Of a stretch of DNA of 64,000 bases, positions 25,467 through 36,065 are shown one piece after another; positions within the stretch are counted from its first letter, which is position 1, and each line of letters begins with the position of its first letter. The position numbers and the translations under genes were made by a program. The stretch is from Paramarasmius palmivorus (Eukaryota > Basidiomycota > Agaricomycetes > Agaricales > Marasmiaceae), in the NCBI GenBank assembly GCA_037176845.1, contig JAYKXP010000127.1, positions 62,001 to 126,000 of the forward strand, in the 5' to 3' direction. The notes under the pieces were generated by a model. It was not told the origin of the DNA. It searched no databases and saw only the letters and a list, made by a program, of their open reading frames with translations.

Positions 25467-26067
25467 ATGCCCAACATTCAGATTCCTGACTTCAAAGAAG
25501 TCGAAAAACTATACTCTGATATTTGCCAAGATGCGCTACATTATTCCAATCTTGAGTCGAATTTGGTGATGGAAAAGGCTCAAGAGGCTCTCACGATGGC
25601 TAAAGATCTTCGAGAAGCCACTGTACGTTGCCACTCAGCAGGAATCGAGTTATATCCTAATGCGACTTTAGGCGATACATGTACGGGCATGGGAAGACAA
25701 GAAGTCGACATTCTGTGCTCGACTCCGTGATGTTGAAGCAGCAATGGCGGGTGGCAACCGCACCGAAGAGACATATCTGTGTCACGTTGTTTGGATGGGG
25801 ATCCAGACGGAACTCCTTCGCTGTGTCGACATTCTTGTGTTATTTCCCATTCAGCATGATTTTCGGGACAAGGTGAGTGAAACGGCAGTGCTTGTCACTC
25901 ACTATCGCTCACTGAACGCTGAACCCCGGCAGGTTGTTGAGTTGCTATCCGAGGAAGTTGATTTTGGGTCGGATCTAGAGACAGTGATCACCAAATACAA
26001 TGCAGTACAATGCATGGTATCTCAAATGCTTGTGCAAGCCACGAAACAAGTCGTTGAGGGATCATAG
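25467..26067 (+). CDS. Small orphan protein downstream of the transposase
   Basis: Three exons (25467-25622, about 25671-25872, about 25933-26067) encode roughly 150 residues. They start MPNIQIPDFKEVEKLYSDI and end VQATKQVVEGS. The protein looks largely helical (ALTMAKDLREAT, DILVLFPIQHDF). It lies only 55 bp after the transposase stop on the same strand, so it could be an accessory frame of the element, but I recognise no family. Confidence 0.5.
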
Positions 26068-26302
26068 GTGGCCGCAGTTATAGATTATCGTGTAATTAAT
26101 AGATTATCGATGACTCGTGAGACCAAGAAATGCGGACCGTGACATTGTCAATGTCTGTCTGATGCATGGACGATGCATGGACCCTGGCCGCCACCGACAC
26201 AAAACCAAGACCTGGGGGTGGATATGGTTTGACCACTTTGGATTCCATCACTGATGGTAATGGGTCAATCGTGTTCTTTGTTCCTCCTGTCAGGCTCTAA
26301 CC

Positions 26303-26312
26303 GTATATAACT
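26303..26312 (+). promoter_or_regulatory. TATA-like box of the third RING gene
   Basis: GTATATAACT lies about 65 bp upstream of the ATG at 26371, at a spacing plausible for a fungal core promoter. The tract between 26068 and 26303 has no gene. Confidence 0.4.
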
Positions 26313-26370
26313 AGCCTTGCAGCCTCTACCTTCACACCACCCACACTCCGTAGTGTTCTCCTATCGCAAG

Positions 26371-27311
26371 ATGCCAATCTACACCGACATGAATATCTTT
26401 CAGGGTGGTGCAGCTCGAGAACCAGGTCAGTTTTTCACGGATCCTGTACGTTATAGTCCACGCAGGCCTTACCTTTTGTAGACAAAACGAAGAAGAAGGC
26501 CACTGTTGGTGATGCTGTCAAGGTTCTTAGTCAAAAAGTGACGTCTTTGGAGGCAGAGATAGGGTCTATCCGAGTCGTATGATATTTTCATCCCATACAT
26601 CTTCTTCTCTGAAGTTTTTTTTCCTAGGCTATTTCAGGAATAAAACAGGACTCGCAATGCAATAGATCCGATGACGCCCGAACTGCCTTACCAGAAGAGA
26701 GGAACAACATGTTGCGAGACGAGCTGCACAGTGCACTTCTAGTTGAGTGATCACCGTTCGACATTGTTCGTCTTGCTTGACCTGACCATATTCTCAGAAA
26801 TTGGGCGACGTCCAAGGACTATTACTGGTTTCGCAAGAAAAGAACCACAAACTCAATCATGATTTACGCAGCCTAGAAGAACGAGAGCGTGTTTCCTCCG
26901 ATGTGTGTACCTCTCATTTCAAATATGTAAACCCGCTGATCTGATTTTGACTATATTCAGACGGTCTTCGCGCTACAAAGTCAATTAGAAGAGGCCAAGC
27001 TTGCCATTCATGAACATCAGAACAACCAGGCGGCATTCCGAGAGAGTGTCAACTCTTACCTGACTTGTCCAATCTGCTTCGAACGGTATGATGAAGTCAG
27101 GAAGCCTTTAACCTTGTACGCGTTCATCTCTTCATATCATGATCACTAACTGTAATGTGCGCTTAGATCTCCCTGCGGTCACAGCTTGTGCATTCATTGT
27201 GCCCAGGGTTGGGACAACCAAGGTGCACAGACATGCCATAAGTGTCGGAAGCTAATTACCGACTCTTCTGTGTGTTTCGAGTTTCATAAGCTAGTGCAAG
27301 CTTTGGTGTAG
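26371..27311 (+). CDS. Coiled-coil RING-finger protein, compact RING
   Basis: The start at 26371 gives MPIYTDMNIFQGGAAREP. Five or six exons with 50-60-bp introns follow. Heptad-rich coiled coil (VKVLSQKVTSLEAEIGSIR; LQSQLEEAKLAIHEHQ) leads into a C-terminal RING. The RING reads CPICFERYDEVRKP, an intron, LSPCGHSLCIHCAQGW and CHKCRKLI, with a stop at 27309-27311. All eight ligands fit C3HC4 (C..C, C.H..C..C, C..C) and the loop before the last pair is of normal length. It therefore differs from the long-loop pair at 9.4-12.2 kb but shares their coiled-coil-then-RING plan. A ubiquitin-ligase role is the family expectation; the substrate is unknown. Confidence 0.75.
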
Positions 27312-28472
27312 AAATTGTTGTCCTGCGGCTTGCGCCATGTATTATCTAAACATATATAGCAATGATCTTCAATTGGTGTCAAAGTGTCAAAAATTAATTT
27401 TCACACCGCTCACCGTTTCCATCAGCGCGCACAAGTGTTGGGAGTTGCCGAGAAGCTAATTCCCGGCGCTTCCAGTAACCGCCCGTGAGCCTGGTCCTGA
27501 GCCAATAGTCCAATCTTCGGGATTCTAGTCGTGTAGACCACATCTTTGTTGAGATAATACATGCACACGCAGCTATATGTACCTATGTCATTGAGCTCTC
27601 CAATTCACAGTCATTCTAGCTTCATGATCAGTAAAACATTATTAGTATTCAGCAAGATTGATATTACTATCAATTACATATTTGTTACACCTAATCACCC
27701 CTACCCTCTGAGATTGAGGCGTATCAATTTTAACTCAATGCCTATGTATGTACAAGGCCGTCGGTCGACATAGTATTACCAGTTGAAAACGATTGGGTAT
27801 CGTTATACCCGGGGCACAGTCCATTTTTGGAGTTATCGCCGATGACTTCACGTACATGTATTGATGAAAACTTATCCACACCTTGCTCAACAAGTTTTTT
27901 AAAATTTGTCGGACATTTGAGAGCTCATAAGTATAATACTCAAAGATATCTAGCGGAACTAAGTACGTAGGCGGTGTTCAGACTCAACCAGAAAGGTTCC
28001 GGAAGTCCGGGCCGTCTAATTTTCTAGGAACGGATGTTGTGCGCGGGAAAAGACCAGAGCGCGCCGGGAAAATAATTTTTGACACTTTTACACCTCATAG
28101 CTGTAATTCAACCACCATACGTAGCGACCGCTGTCAGCACACTTCATTATATTGCCCTTTCATCCCTTTCGTACTTTTCACCTTCTACGCCGCGAATGGA
28201 ACATCGAGAAGATTGAACAATGGATTCCGGTGCCACGTCGTGCTTCCAGGGCTGGGGGATCAGGTCATAGCAGAACGGGCTACGTCCGAGGACAGACAGG
28301 TACATATCTGGTATGTATACAAGATCTCTTTCAAAATATCCCTTTTGAATCCATATACTTGGTCATAATACACTCACAAAGCCTTTTGTCTTGTAATTCC
28401 TTATAATCAGAGGGTCTAAACCGTCTATATTTTGCACGCTCTTTTTCACCGCTCCCACCTCCTTACTCTATC
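27312..28472. other. Intergenic, no supported gene
   Basis: This tract is AT-rich in its first half and no frame has recognisable content. Short open frames around 28039-28406 overlap on the same strand and show no family features. It presumably contains the 3' end of the RING gene and the promoter of the gene at 28473. Confidence 0.45.
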
Positions 28473-29492
28473 ATGCCTCAAGTTTTTCAGTCAGTAAATT
28501 ACCCTACGCAGCCGAGAGCTGTCATTCGTTTGCCTACCCTACGGTCGACCCTAGGGCCAGCGCCGGTGTGAGTGGCCTGTATTATGCGTTCGATTCCCTG
28601 CTGACACGCTCTCATCATGTAGCGCAACAATCCCCGAGACGCAGGAACCCCATTGTGCAGAGTCTATCAGTAACCATGCAAAGTATGTTCGATCAGAACT
28701 AAGGCTCACCAGCGCGCATTCTTAAAGCCAGATTTTCTAGATCATCAGAGCTCGACGCCAACAGCAGGATGCCTATCAAGACAGAGGCCGTATCTTTGGC
28801 TATTTCAACCCATGCTGGGACATTGGCAGCAGAGTCGCCAATCGAGAGCGGAGATCTCCCAAACGATGCATCTGGAAATGACGCCAATGTTGTGCACCCG
28901 AGTACACCGAAAAGGAAATTGGGGTGAGTTTTCACTTGTCTCACACCTCCGCTTTTCATTAAAACACCTCCCGTAGTCAACGCACCTTTCCGCGCAAGAA
29001 ATCTCACAAAAACTCCGCAGACTATCGCCGTACTGTCAGTTCTTCATTTCTCCTACAAGCGAAAACTTGACGCCTGCTTTACAGAAGATCCCGAATCATG
29101 CACCATATGATCGAATTCGCCTGAAGAAGATAGTCCACAAAACCATCAAATGTCGTTGGTACGCTTTACTGAACGATGAGGCGCTTACAAGCCCCCCGCC
29201 GCTGCCGGAGGATCGCCTAGTAGACTTGCAGGATCATGACGTGTTCTTGCATGTCAAGGCTAGCGAGCTAAGTGCCTGGGAGGGACCGGCAGGTAGCCAG
29301 CCCTTGCGCGATCAAACATTCATTCTAATATGGGTCTGGACAAACAATGAATGGAAGAACGTTAGACCTGGTTATTTGCGCACCATCGACAACGACAGGT
29401 ATGCGCTCAAAATCAACAATTGCCTGGAGCCAGTGTGGGTCACGTTCGAGAGTTGGAAAAAAGAAACCAGAAAGTCTCATGTCGTAGAATAG
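28473..29492 (+). CDS. Orphan protein, copy 1 of a duplicated pair
   Basis: ATG at 28473 (MPQVFQSVNYPTQPRAVIRL). Introns lie near 28568-28620, 28681-28739, 28924-28977 and 29035-29084. The first half is low-complexity with a basic run (TPKRKLGQRTFPRKK). The second half is a compact ordered domain with alternating hydrophobics. Its blocks are IVHKTIKCRWYALLND, DHDVFLHVKASEL, TFILIWVWTNNEW and YALKINNCLEPVWVTFESW, with a stop at 29490-29492. These blocks, and the MPQ(I/V)F start, recur in order at 37.9-39.6 kb, so it is one member of a local gene pair. No domain of known function is recognised; a DNA- or RNA-binding role is possible from the basic stretch but unproven. Confidence 0.65.
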
Positions 29493-29598
29493 TGTTTGCA
29501 AAATTACGGTCACGTCACCACTGCATCTCGTGATATGTTGAGAACAAAGGAAACACGATTGTTCATGAGACTCACCTCAACGCACTGTGCCCTCCAAC

Positions 29599-31067
29599 AT
29601 GCCACTCCCCAAGCTCTTCTGGCGCGAAAAAAGCACTCTCACCCTTCCAACCCACCGGTTGAATGAAATGGATCTTCGCTTTGTGGCGTTTTCCCCTGCC
29701 GCCCGTTTTCTTGCCGTTGGGTATGTTCATCGTATCGAGATATGGTCCATGAAAGACATCGAGTCAGATAAACTCGAGCCAATGCTTCCCTTTCAATGCA
29801 CCACAGAACTCTGCTATCTCTCTTGGATCGGGCCCACTCGTTTCTTTGCCGGATGTCAGGAAGGACGGATGTATGTGGTCGACGTTGCGGTGCGTAGCTA
29901 CTGGGTGATCCAAACAAGGTTCTAGTTGAACTTTTCATGCAGAATAGCATTGATATGAGGCTTGTTATGACCAAATCACACGGAAGTATCCTTTCGGCCA
30001 CCTGTTTGACACAGGTGGATGGTTCCGACGTCTTTGCCATATGTAGTGGTGATTGTGTAGAGATTTGGAGCATCCCCCTAAGTATGCCTGCCCAATCTTC
30101 ACGGTCGATAATTAATCCTCTTGAAGATCTCCAAGATACGTGGAAATACTTTGGTCAACTCCCTGTCCCTCCACAAATCAGCGGTCATAAGCAGCCTACG
30201 AATCGCTTTACTTCCGCCTATGCGTTGGACTCTACTAAACTACTGGTCTCGTACTGGAAACGATCCATAGTGTAAGTATCATTTTAACCCTCTACTCTCT
30301 GCTAACAGGAATAGTATTTGGGAGGTTGATTTGCATGTTGACCCTATCGAAGCTGACGTCGTCGACTGCATAGAAATGAACGGCCGGGTGTATGTAACAT
30401 CTTCTACTGTTTGCATTGTGGAAAATCTCACCAATCTTCCTAGCTCTGACGTATCAACCAACAATTTTCTGGTCGTCAACAAATTCAGGAACGAATATCA
30501 ACTTCATCACGTCAACACTTCCGACAAAGCCCGGACATTCGTACCACGTTCTCAGTTCTTTGGACGTGCTTACGCTGTGGACGATATACGCTTCTTGTCC
30601 GCAGACACGATTATTGGAACCGGTGAAGGAAAGCTCATTTTGTGGACTGTGAAAGGGAGACTCAAGCAATATCTCTCCTGTCGCCGTGGCGGTGAGTACA
30701 AACGCCCTCGTTGCTGTGTCAGTTTAAAACTCATGTATTCATGATGAAGGCTCTGTTGTTACATTCTCTGTGCGCGAACTTTCTCAAATTTACACGACTT
30801 GAATTCTCATCAGTTTTCTCAGAGTATGTATGTCCCTCATAACGATACCGGACATTTGGTCGTGGCCGTCAATGATCGTGACAAAAGTGAAATGCGACTG
30901 GTCTTTTGGGAGACATCTGCTATTGATCATGGTAAGAGTCTCGCCTTCAACAACGTTCATATTCATGATCTCATAAACTAGGGTTCCTCTGGCAATCCAT
31001 GATACCCACTGTGATTGCATCCTTAACTGTCGTGGGGATTGCACTTGTCGTATCGATCTTGAACTAG
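29599..31067 (+). CDS. WD/beta-propeller-like protein with C-terminal membrane anchor
   Basis: ATG at 29599 (MPLPKLFWREKSTLTLPTH). Six or so exons encode strand-rich segments typical of propeller blades: LRFVAFSPAARFLAVGYV followed by RIEIWSM; ELCYLSWIGPTRFFAGC; VFAICSGDCVEIWSIPL; RFLSADTIIGTGEGKLILWT; and MRLVFWET. The last exon (from about 30981) adds TVIASLTVVGIALVVSILN, a single hydrophobic helix ending at the stop 31065-31067. That would make it a tail-anchored membrane protein with the propeller in the cytosol. Full WD repeats are degenerate, so family and partners remain open. It converges with the orphan at 31.2-33.9 kb; the two stops are only 173 bp apart. Confidence 0.6.
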
Positions 31068-31240
31068 ATCCGCTTATCGAGGATAACTCTTGAATTCGCT
31101 TTGCTGCATTTCCCTCTTTGAATACATATATAGGTATATTAGATGTTTTGATCGCTAATTATCAACATTGTGCCCAGGCAGCGAAACCTCTGAGTGCCAC
31201 TACTAATTCGAGGGTGAATAACAACAGTGACATTATCAGA

Positions 31241-33923
31241 TCACCTCTGTCTATGAATGGCGTGGCTATCAGCATAACGGTGTAACTGGTTGACTTCCCA
31301 ACGTGTGAGATGCGGAAGCTCGTCAAGTTGAACTATCTGATGTAACCTTATACTCAACGACAAGATGAGCATCCCTATCATAACAGGAAGGCTGACTCGT
31401 AGACAAATATCACACAGATTCGATATTTGAATACCCTTTAGTGAAGAACAATTCAGTAGAGTTATGCTTGCACAGCGGTGTATGCTTACCAATGGATTCA
31501 AGCCGACAGTACTTGGGCTTCTCTTTCCACTCCGGATCCGCACATGAGGTTCACCGCCTTTGCGGTTCTCCTGAACCGTTTGAACATCGATTCCTTGCGT
31601 TGAGGGAGACTTATAGCTTTCATTGGCTGCAAATGGCACCGAAGCTGAACCGTGCTACAAGGTTTAAGCCGATCACGTTCGTGAAGAGGGGTATTCAGCG
31701 TACCGGTGGTTCTATTAGCGGGCCACTTCCCGTAACGGTCTGGGCTACTTGGATCTCGTCGGCCAAAGAGAGGAACGGAAGTGAAGGCGAGCTATGCTAC
31801 AGGTGGACTGTGTCAGGACAAGGGGTATAGTACCAGTAGAGTGTGATAGCTCACTTGTACCAAAGGTTGTTGGTCACTTATGACGGGAGACTGGGAGTCC
31901 CCGATCTCCTCAAACGACGATGTGAGTGGTCTTGACGCTGACGCAGGCTACAGCGTTTGAGTAGATAACCCCAACAAGACAGGACAAACCAGCTTACCTG
32001 AATGTGTTCAGGGGTTAAATGTCGAGAGAATGGATGCCGGTCTCCCCCTCTATCTTGAATCGCTTCTAGTTCATCGGCTAAAGATCCGACTGATAACGAA
32101 GGTGTAGCGGGCTGCAGAATATGTTTAATTGTACAATAAGGAAACAAACGTCGGTTTAACTTGCCAGTGCTACGCGTTCAGGGGTCAAAGGAGCGATTCC
32201 TTGTTTCTGTATCGTCACGGAAGCACAATCCTCCTGCACATTGTCCAAACCGAAGTCAGGGCCGGGGCAATTGATGAATCCGTCTCGCGCGTCCGACTGA
32301 AGACCGACCATGTATTTTTCCTGGGTACAGTGAACAAGATGATCCTGTGTCCATACCATTCTCTTACCTTGAGCTGGTAAATATGAGTCTGATGGCTTTG
32401 AATACGCATAAGAGCACACATACCGTTTGAGAAAGTTGCTTGAAGAGATCCTCGGTGCGGGACATATTCGACCTGATGTCGCCTTCGACGCGCATCTTCC
32501 AAGTATGTTCCTTCTGATTTGTGGCATGCAGTGCACCGGAGACGTTTTGATACATATTGAACTGAAGATTCTCGTCTGGAAACCCAGAAATAAGCCGACG
32601 GGGGGTTGCATCTTGAAAATGCTGCTTACCTAGCTCGTTCAAGGTGCACGTACGATTCGATGTATCATCCCTGAGCCTAGTAAAACGTAGAATCTTACCG
32701 AAAAGAAGGTCTGTATACTGGGTTAGGCGGACCATATCGTGAACGAGTAATAAAGACGAGGAGTCAACCTCCGCAGAGTTATTCTCAAGTGAACGATGAT
32801 GCGCAATCATGGCGGTTCCGTAGAAATGACCGGTGTCCTCGATATCTTGTTCAGCGTTACTCTGGAAATTATGAGCCATATCAGCATGAGACCCAAGCCC
32901 GAATCGTCGAATCGTACATTCAATGTGCGGCATTCTTGAATCAAACGACCAACTTCGTTAAGAATCGCAGCGGCTTCAACAGATGTTGTTTTCCCGTCGC
33001 TTTTGAAAGAGTCGATCGCGGGATAGATTAGTTGATTCAAAACTATATGAGGACTAATGTTCTCCGTAGTTGATAGATGCTAAAATTGATCAGAGAAATC
33101 TTGATTATGATAGCATGTTTCTATACAATACCTGCTTTAGAGTCTGTGATGGTTCATCGGGTTGTCCCATCGTCTGCAAGTTTCGAGGGCTTGGTCGAGT
33201 TCGTGGTCTCGCCAATACCTGTGGAGTGTCATCCTCTCTTGCTAGTATTGGCGTTTTATGCGACCGGGATTCCCGACCCAACCTTGATCTTGCCAAAGGT
33301 ACTATGACGCAGGTCTCAAGAGCGGCTAGTATTAATGTACCTTTATCATGGGATTCGAGAATATCTCGACGCAGTCTTTCCAGCTCTGGAGGGAGCTCAC
33401 GAAGCTTTCGTGGATGTCGGTGCCTTGGAAGAGGTTGTTCCAGGTGTCTCAGAAAAGACTGATTGCTGATGAACTAGTTTACATGAGCACTCGAACCTCA
33501 AAGACAATTTCTGCACAAACCTCGGAATGTATGTCATCAGAATTTTCCACAGCTCGTAAGGAGAGCAATCGTTGTTGCCATATCTCATCCTTGGTATAGC
33601 CGAGGATGGTTCGAATGGTCATAGTAGCGTTTGTGTTCTGCTGGGAGACATTGCTGGCAGATTCTAGTTCATTTTCGATAAAAGAAGCACAATCGATCAT
33701 CCTTCGTTGTGATATGACCTACCCAAGTAGTATTAGCAATGTCATAAAGCAACACGCCATCGCATTGACTGAGAGCACTCACCAACTGAGCACCATACTC
33801 TAACATTGAGGCCTTGTGCTGCGATATTGATGATTGTGCTGCGTTCATATCCTTATCTCGGTCTCCTTTGCATTCTTCGAACGTTTGAAGAGCGACCTCG
33901 AGTGACGAGCAGAGAGAGGCCAT
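31241..33923 (-). CDS. Multi-exon orphan protein, helical N-terminus, C-terminal membrane helix
   Basis: Read from ATG at 33923 (MASLCSSLEVALQTFEECKG). A helical N-terminal part continues in exons with SFIENELESASNVSQQNTN and DEIWQQRLLSLRAVENSDD. Then come a basic proline-rich exon (LPRHRHPRKLRELPPELERL), NQLIYPAIDSFKSDGKTT, AMIAHHRSLENNSAEVDS and LLLVHDMVRLTQYTDLLF. The last exons give GGEPHVRIRSGKRSPSTVG and a hydrophobic helix (VSLPVMIGMLILSLSIRL), with a stop at 31241. The splice at about 32870-32925 (55 bp) joins two good frames. The stretch 31700-32400 is poorly resolved and could contain extra exons or decay. No known domain is recognised. Confidence 0.5.
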
Positions 33924-34188
33924 GACTGGGTGGAATAAAGGCTAGTACTTGAAAGACGCGGTTATATTCAAGTTACTACGTAATGCTGCACCCATAAGAG
34001 TCAGTAGCGCTCAGGCCTTAGGTCCAGCTCTCAAGATCTCAAGAACGGTCCAAACACTGAATGTATTACACGGTCCTCTTTGTCTTCTTTCCAATCGAAA
34101 ATACAAAGGTAAAAGACCACGCATTACGGTACTTATATCTGCATACAACACCGTCACCACTCATTCACCACCTTTTCTTCTACGCGTC

Positions 34189-34598
34189 ATGCAGCGCAGC
34201 ATCCAAAGTGAATCTCCTGAATGTTTGCAAGACTGGGAAGTTGTATTGGAAGATTGTGTCACTGTCCCGCTTCATGAGGAACACAGCCATCACGACTCTG
34301 TCAACTACGAGGAAGTAAGAACATACTCACTCTAATGATGATATCGACTCACAAGTTTAACTTTCTCAGCCGTTGTCTATACAAGAAAGGCAGGAACAGC
34401 TTCTAGAGCTTTCTGCGTTCCATGTAAAGCGTCTGACAGCAGACGTAGCTGCGAAGGACAGACAGATTAAGATTTTGAAGAGAGAGATACTGAAAATGAA
34501 GGGGCTTCAAGAACATGGTACGATATCTTCGCTCGAATGAGACATCTTCGCTAATCTTCGAGCTCGCAGGAAACTCGGAAACCGTAGGCTGTTCGTAG
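34189..34598 (+). CDS. Small coiled-coil orphan protein
   Basis: Three short exons: ATG at 34189 (MQRSIQSESPECLQDWEVVL), an intron of about 55 bp from 34314, a coiled-coil exon (QEQLLELSAFHVKRLTADVA, then KDRQIKILKREILKMKG), an intron of about 50 bp, and the end GNSETVGCS with a stop at 34596-34598. The protein would be about 105 residues. It diverges from the orphan at 33923 with a 265-bp shared upstream region. No family recognised. Confidence 0.5.
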
Positions 34599-35069
34599 AG
34601 TTCTGTGTTGTTGAATCATTGTCGGACGCCTATTCCGATGTCAAATACTATAGAACATACGATTAGTACGAATGCGTAGGAATCAGATACAATTTAGTAA
34701 GACCATCCCGTCTCGTCGAGGTTGTTAAAATCCAGATGAACAGATCGTGATGAAGTCGTAAGTCAAGTGCGCGGGACGAGAGCTTAAGGAAAAATCAGCA
34801 CAACTTGAATAAATTGAAGACGTTTTTACGAGTGAACTTGGCTTACCTTTCCTCCAGACACAAAGCACTCGCTACGGCAGGGTTAGATTTGAAAGTAGTC
34901 GTTCAAAGCCTGAAGGCCGCCAAAGGAGTCCGGTAGCGAGCAAAGTGATTGGGTTGGTGGGATTGACGCGGACTGTGACGTGTACCATGTGACGACTCGG
35001 AGTCAGAACCTGAACACATTTCTTACCTCCCACCATCATCAGGTTCCTAGTCGGTTCTCTTGATTCGGG

Positions 35070-35700
35070 TCAAACCCACTCAAGATCTCGATTTTCAAGG
35101 GGCTTCTTTGACGAACGGACGTGGGTCAATCCCAATGTCTCGGTCAATAAAATTCCAGGGATTGCGACTTCTTCGACAACTTTCGTCTTCTCACAGGAGC
35201 TGCTGTTGACGGTTTGGCCGATTTGCGTGGACACTTACACTTTCTGGCGGTCGTATGTCGTTGGCAAGGAGCGGTAGGGGATGGTTTGCGCCATATATCC
35301 CCGCGATCCGACCCAGTGTCTGCTACGCTATGAAGGAGTATTGTTGGCAAGAGTTCGCTGTATAATCGGGCATTTGAGCGTCCCAACTATCGTAGACCAT
35401 TGGCAATGATCGGCGGAGGATGGTTTGCGCCATATATCCTCACGATCTGACCCAGTGTCTGCGCTATGGAGGATGTCATTCGAACTTATTGTTGGCCAGG
35501 GTGTTTGTAAAATAATCGGTGCGTCTCCGCCTGTCAGAATCTGGGATTTGTGCTCAATCGTCTCATCAGCAGTGCACTGAAGCTGAGAAGAAAATATATC
35601 GGCAGTAATCAGTAGAAGGTGACTTGCGCCATATATCCTCTCGATACGACCTAATGGTATCGCTATGGACGATGTCATCTGTATATAATTTTGGCCGGCG
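35070..35700 (-). repeat. Dispersed repeat, copy 2 (inverted relative to copy 1)
   Basis: The block begins near GGGTCAAACCC (about 35072) and contains three related ATGGTTTGCGCCATATATCC-type segments near 35281, 35420 and, more diverged, 35622. The first two are followed by GACCCAGTGTCTG. Orientation is opposite to the 4.0-4.5 kb copy, about 30 kb away. The tract between 34599 and 35070 holds no gene I can support. Confidence 0.8.
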
Positions 35701-36065
35701 GTTCTGGGATCCTAGTGTTGCATTCATATCTATCATGGTGCAAGACTCCTACTGAATGTTTTGCCCATAGCCAAGGCGTTCACCATATCCTTCCTTCATG
35801 AATCGTCCTAGCATCGCTACGCGGGACCGTCGTCATTGTGGGCTCGAAGATCACGGGACCATACATTTCCTCTCCCTTTGTGACCGTATCACCCACATTA
35901 CTACGCTCTTTCATCTCCACGATCTTCAACAAACTTTTGGTACGTGTTTTTTAATTGCTCAAGTACCTTCTTGCTCTCTAACCGAGTCTCCACAGTTCTC
36001 CGACTTACGTCTGGTTTGTTCTTTCGCGTCCTTTGTAGTAGCACCAATGCTCATGCCTATTACCA
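35701..36065. other. Upstream region of the F-box gene
   Basis: No gene is supported here. The interval presumably contains the promoter and 5' leader of the gene that starts at 36066. Confidence 0.4.
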
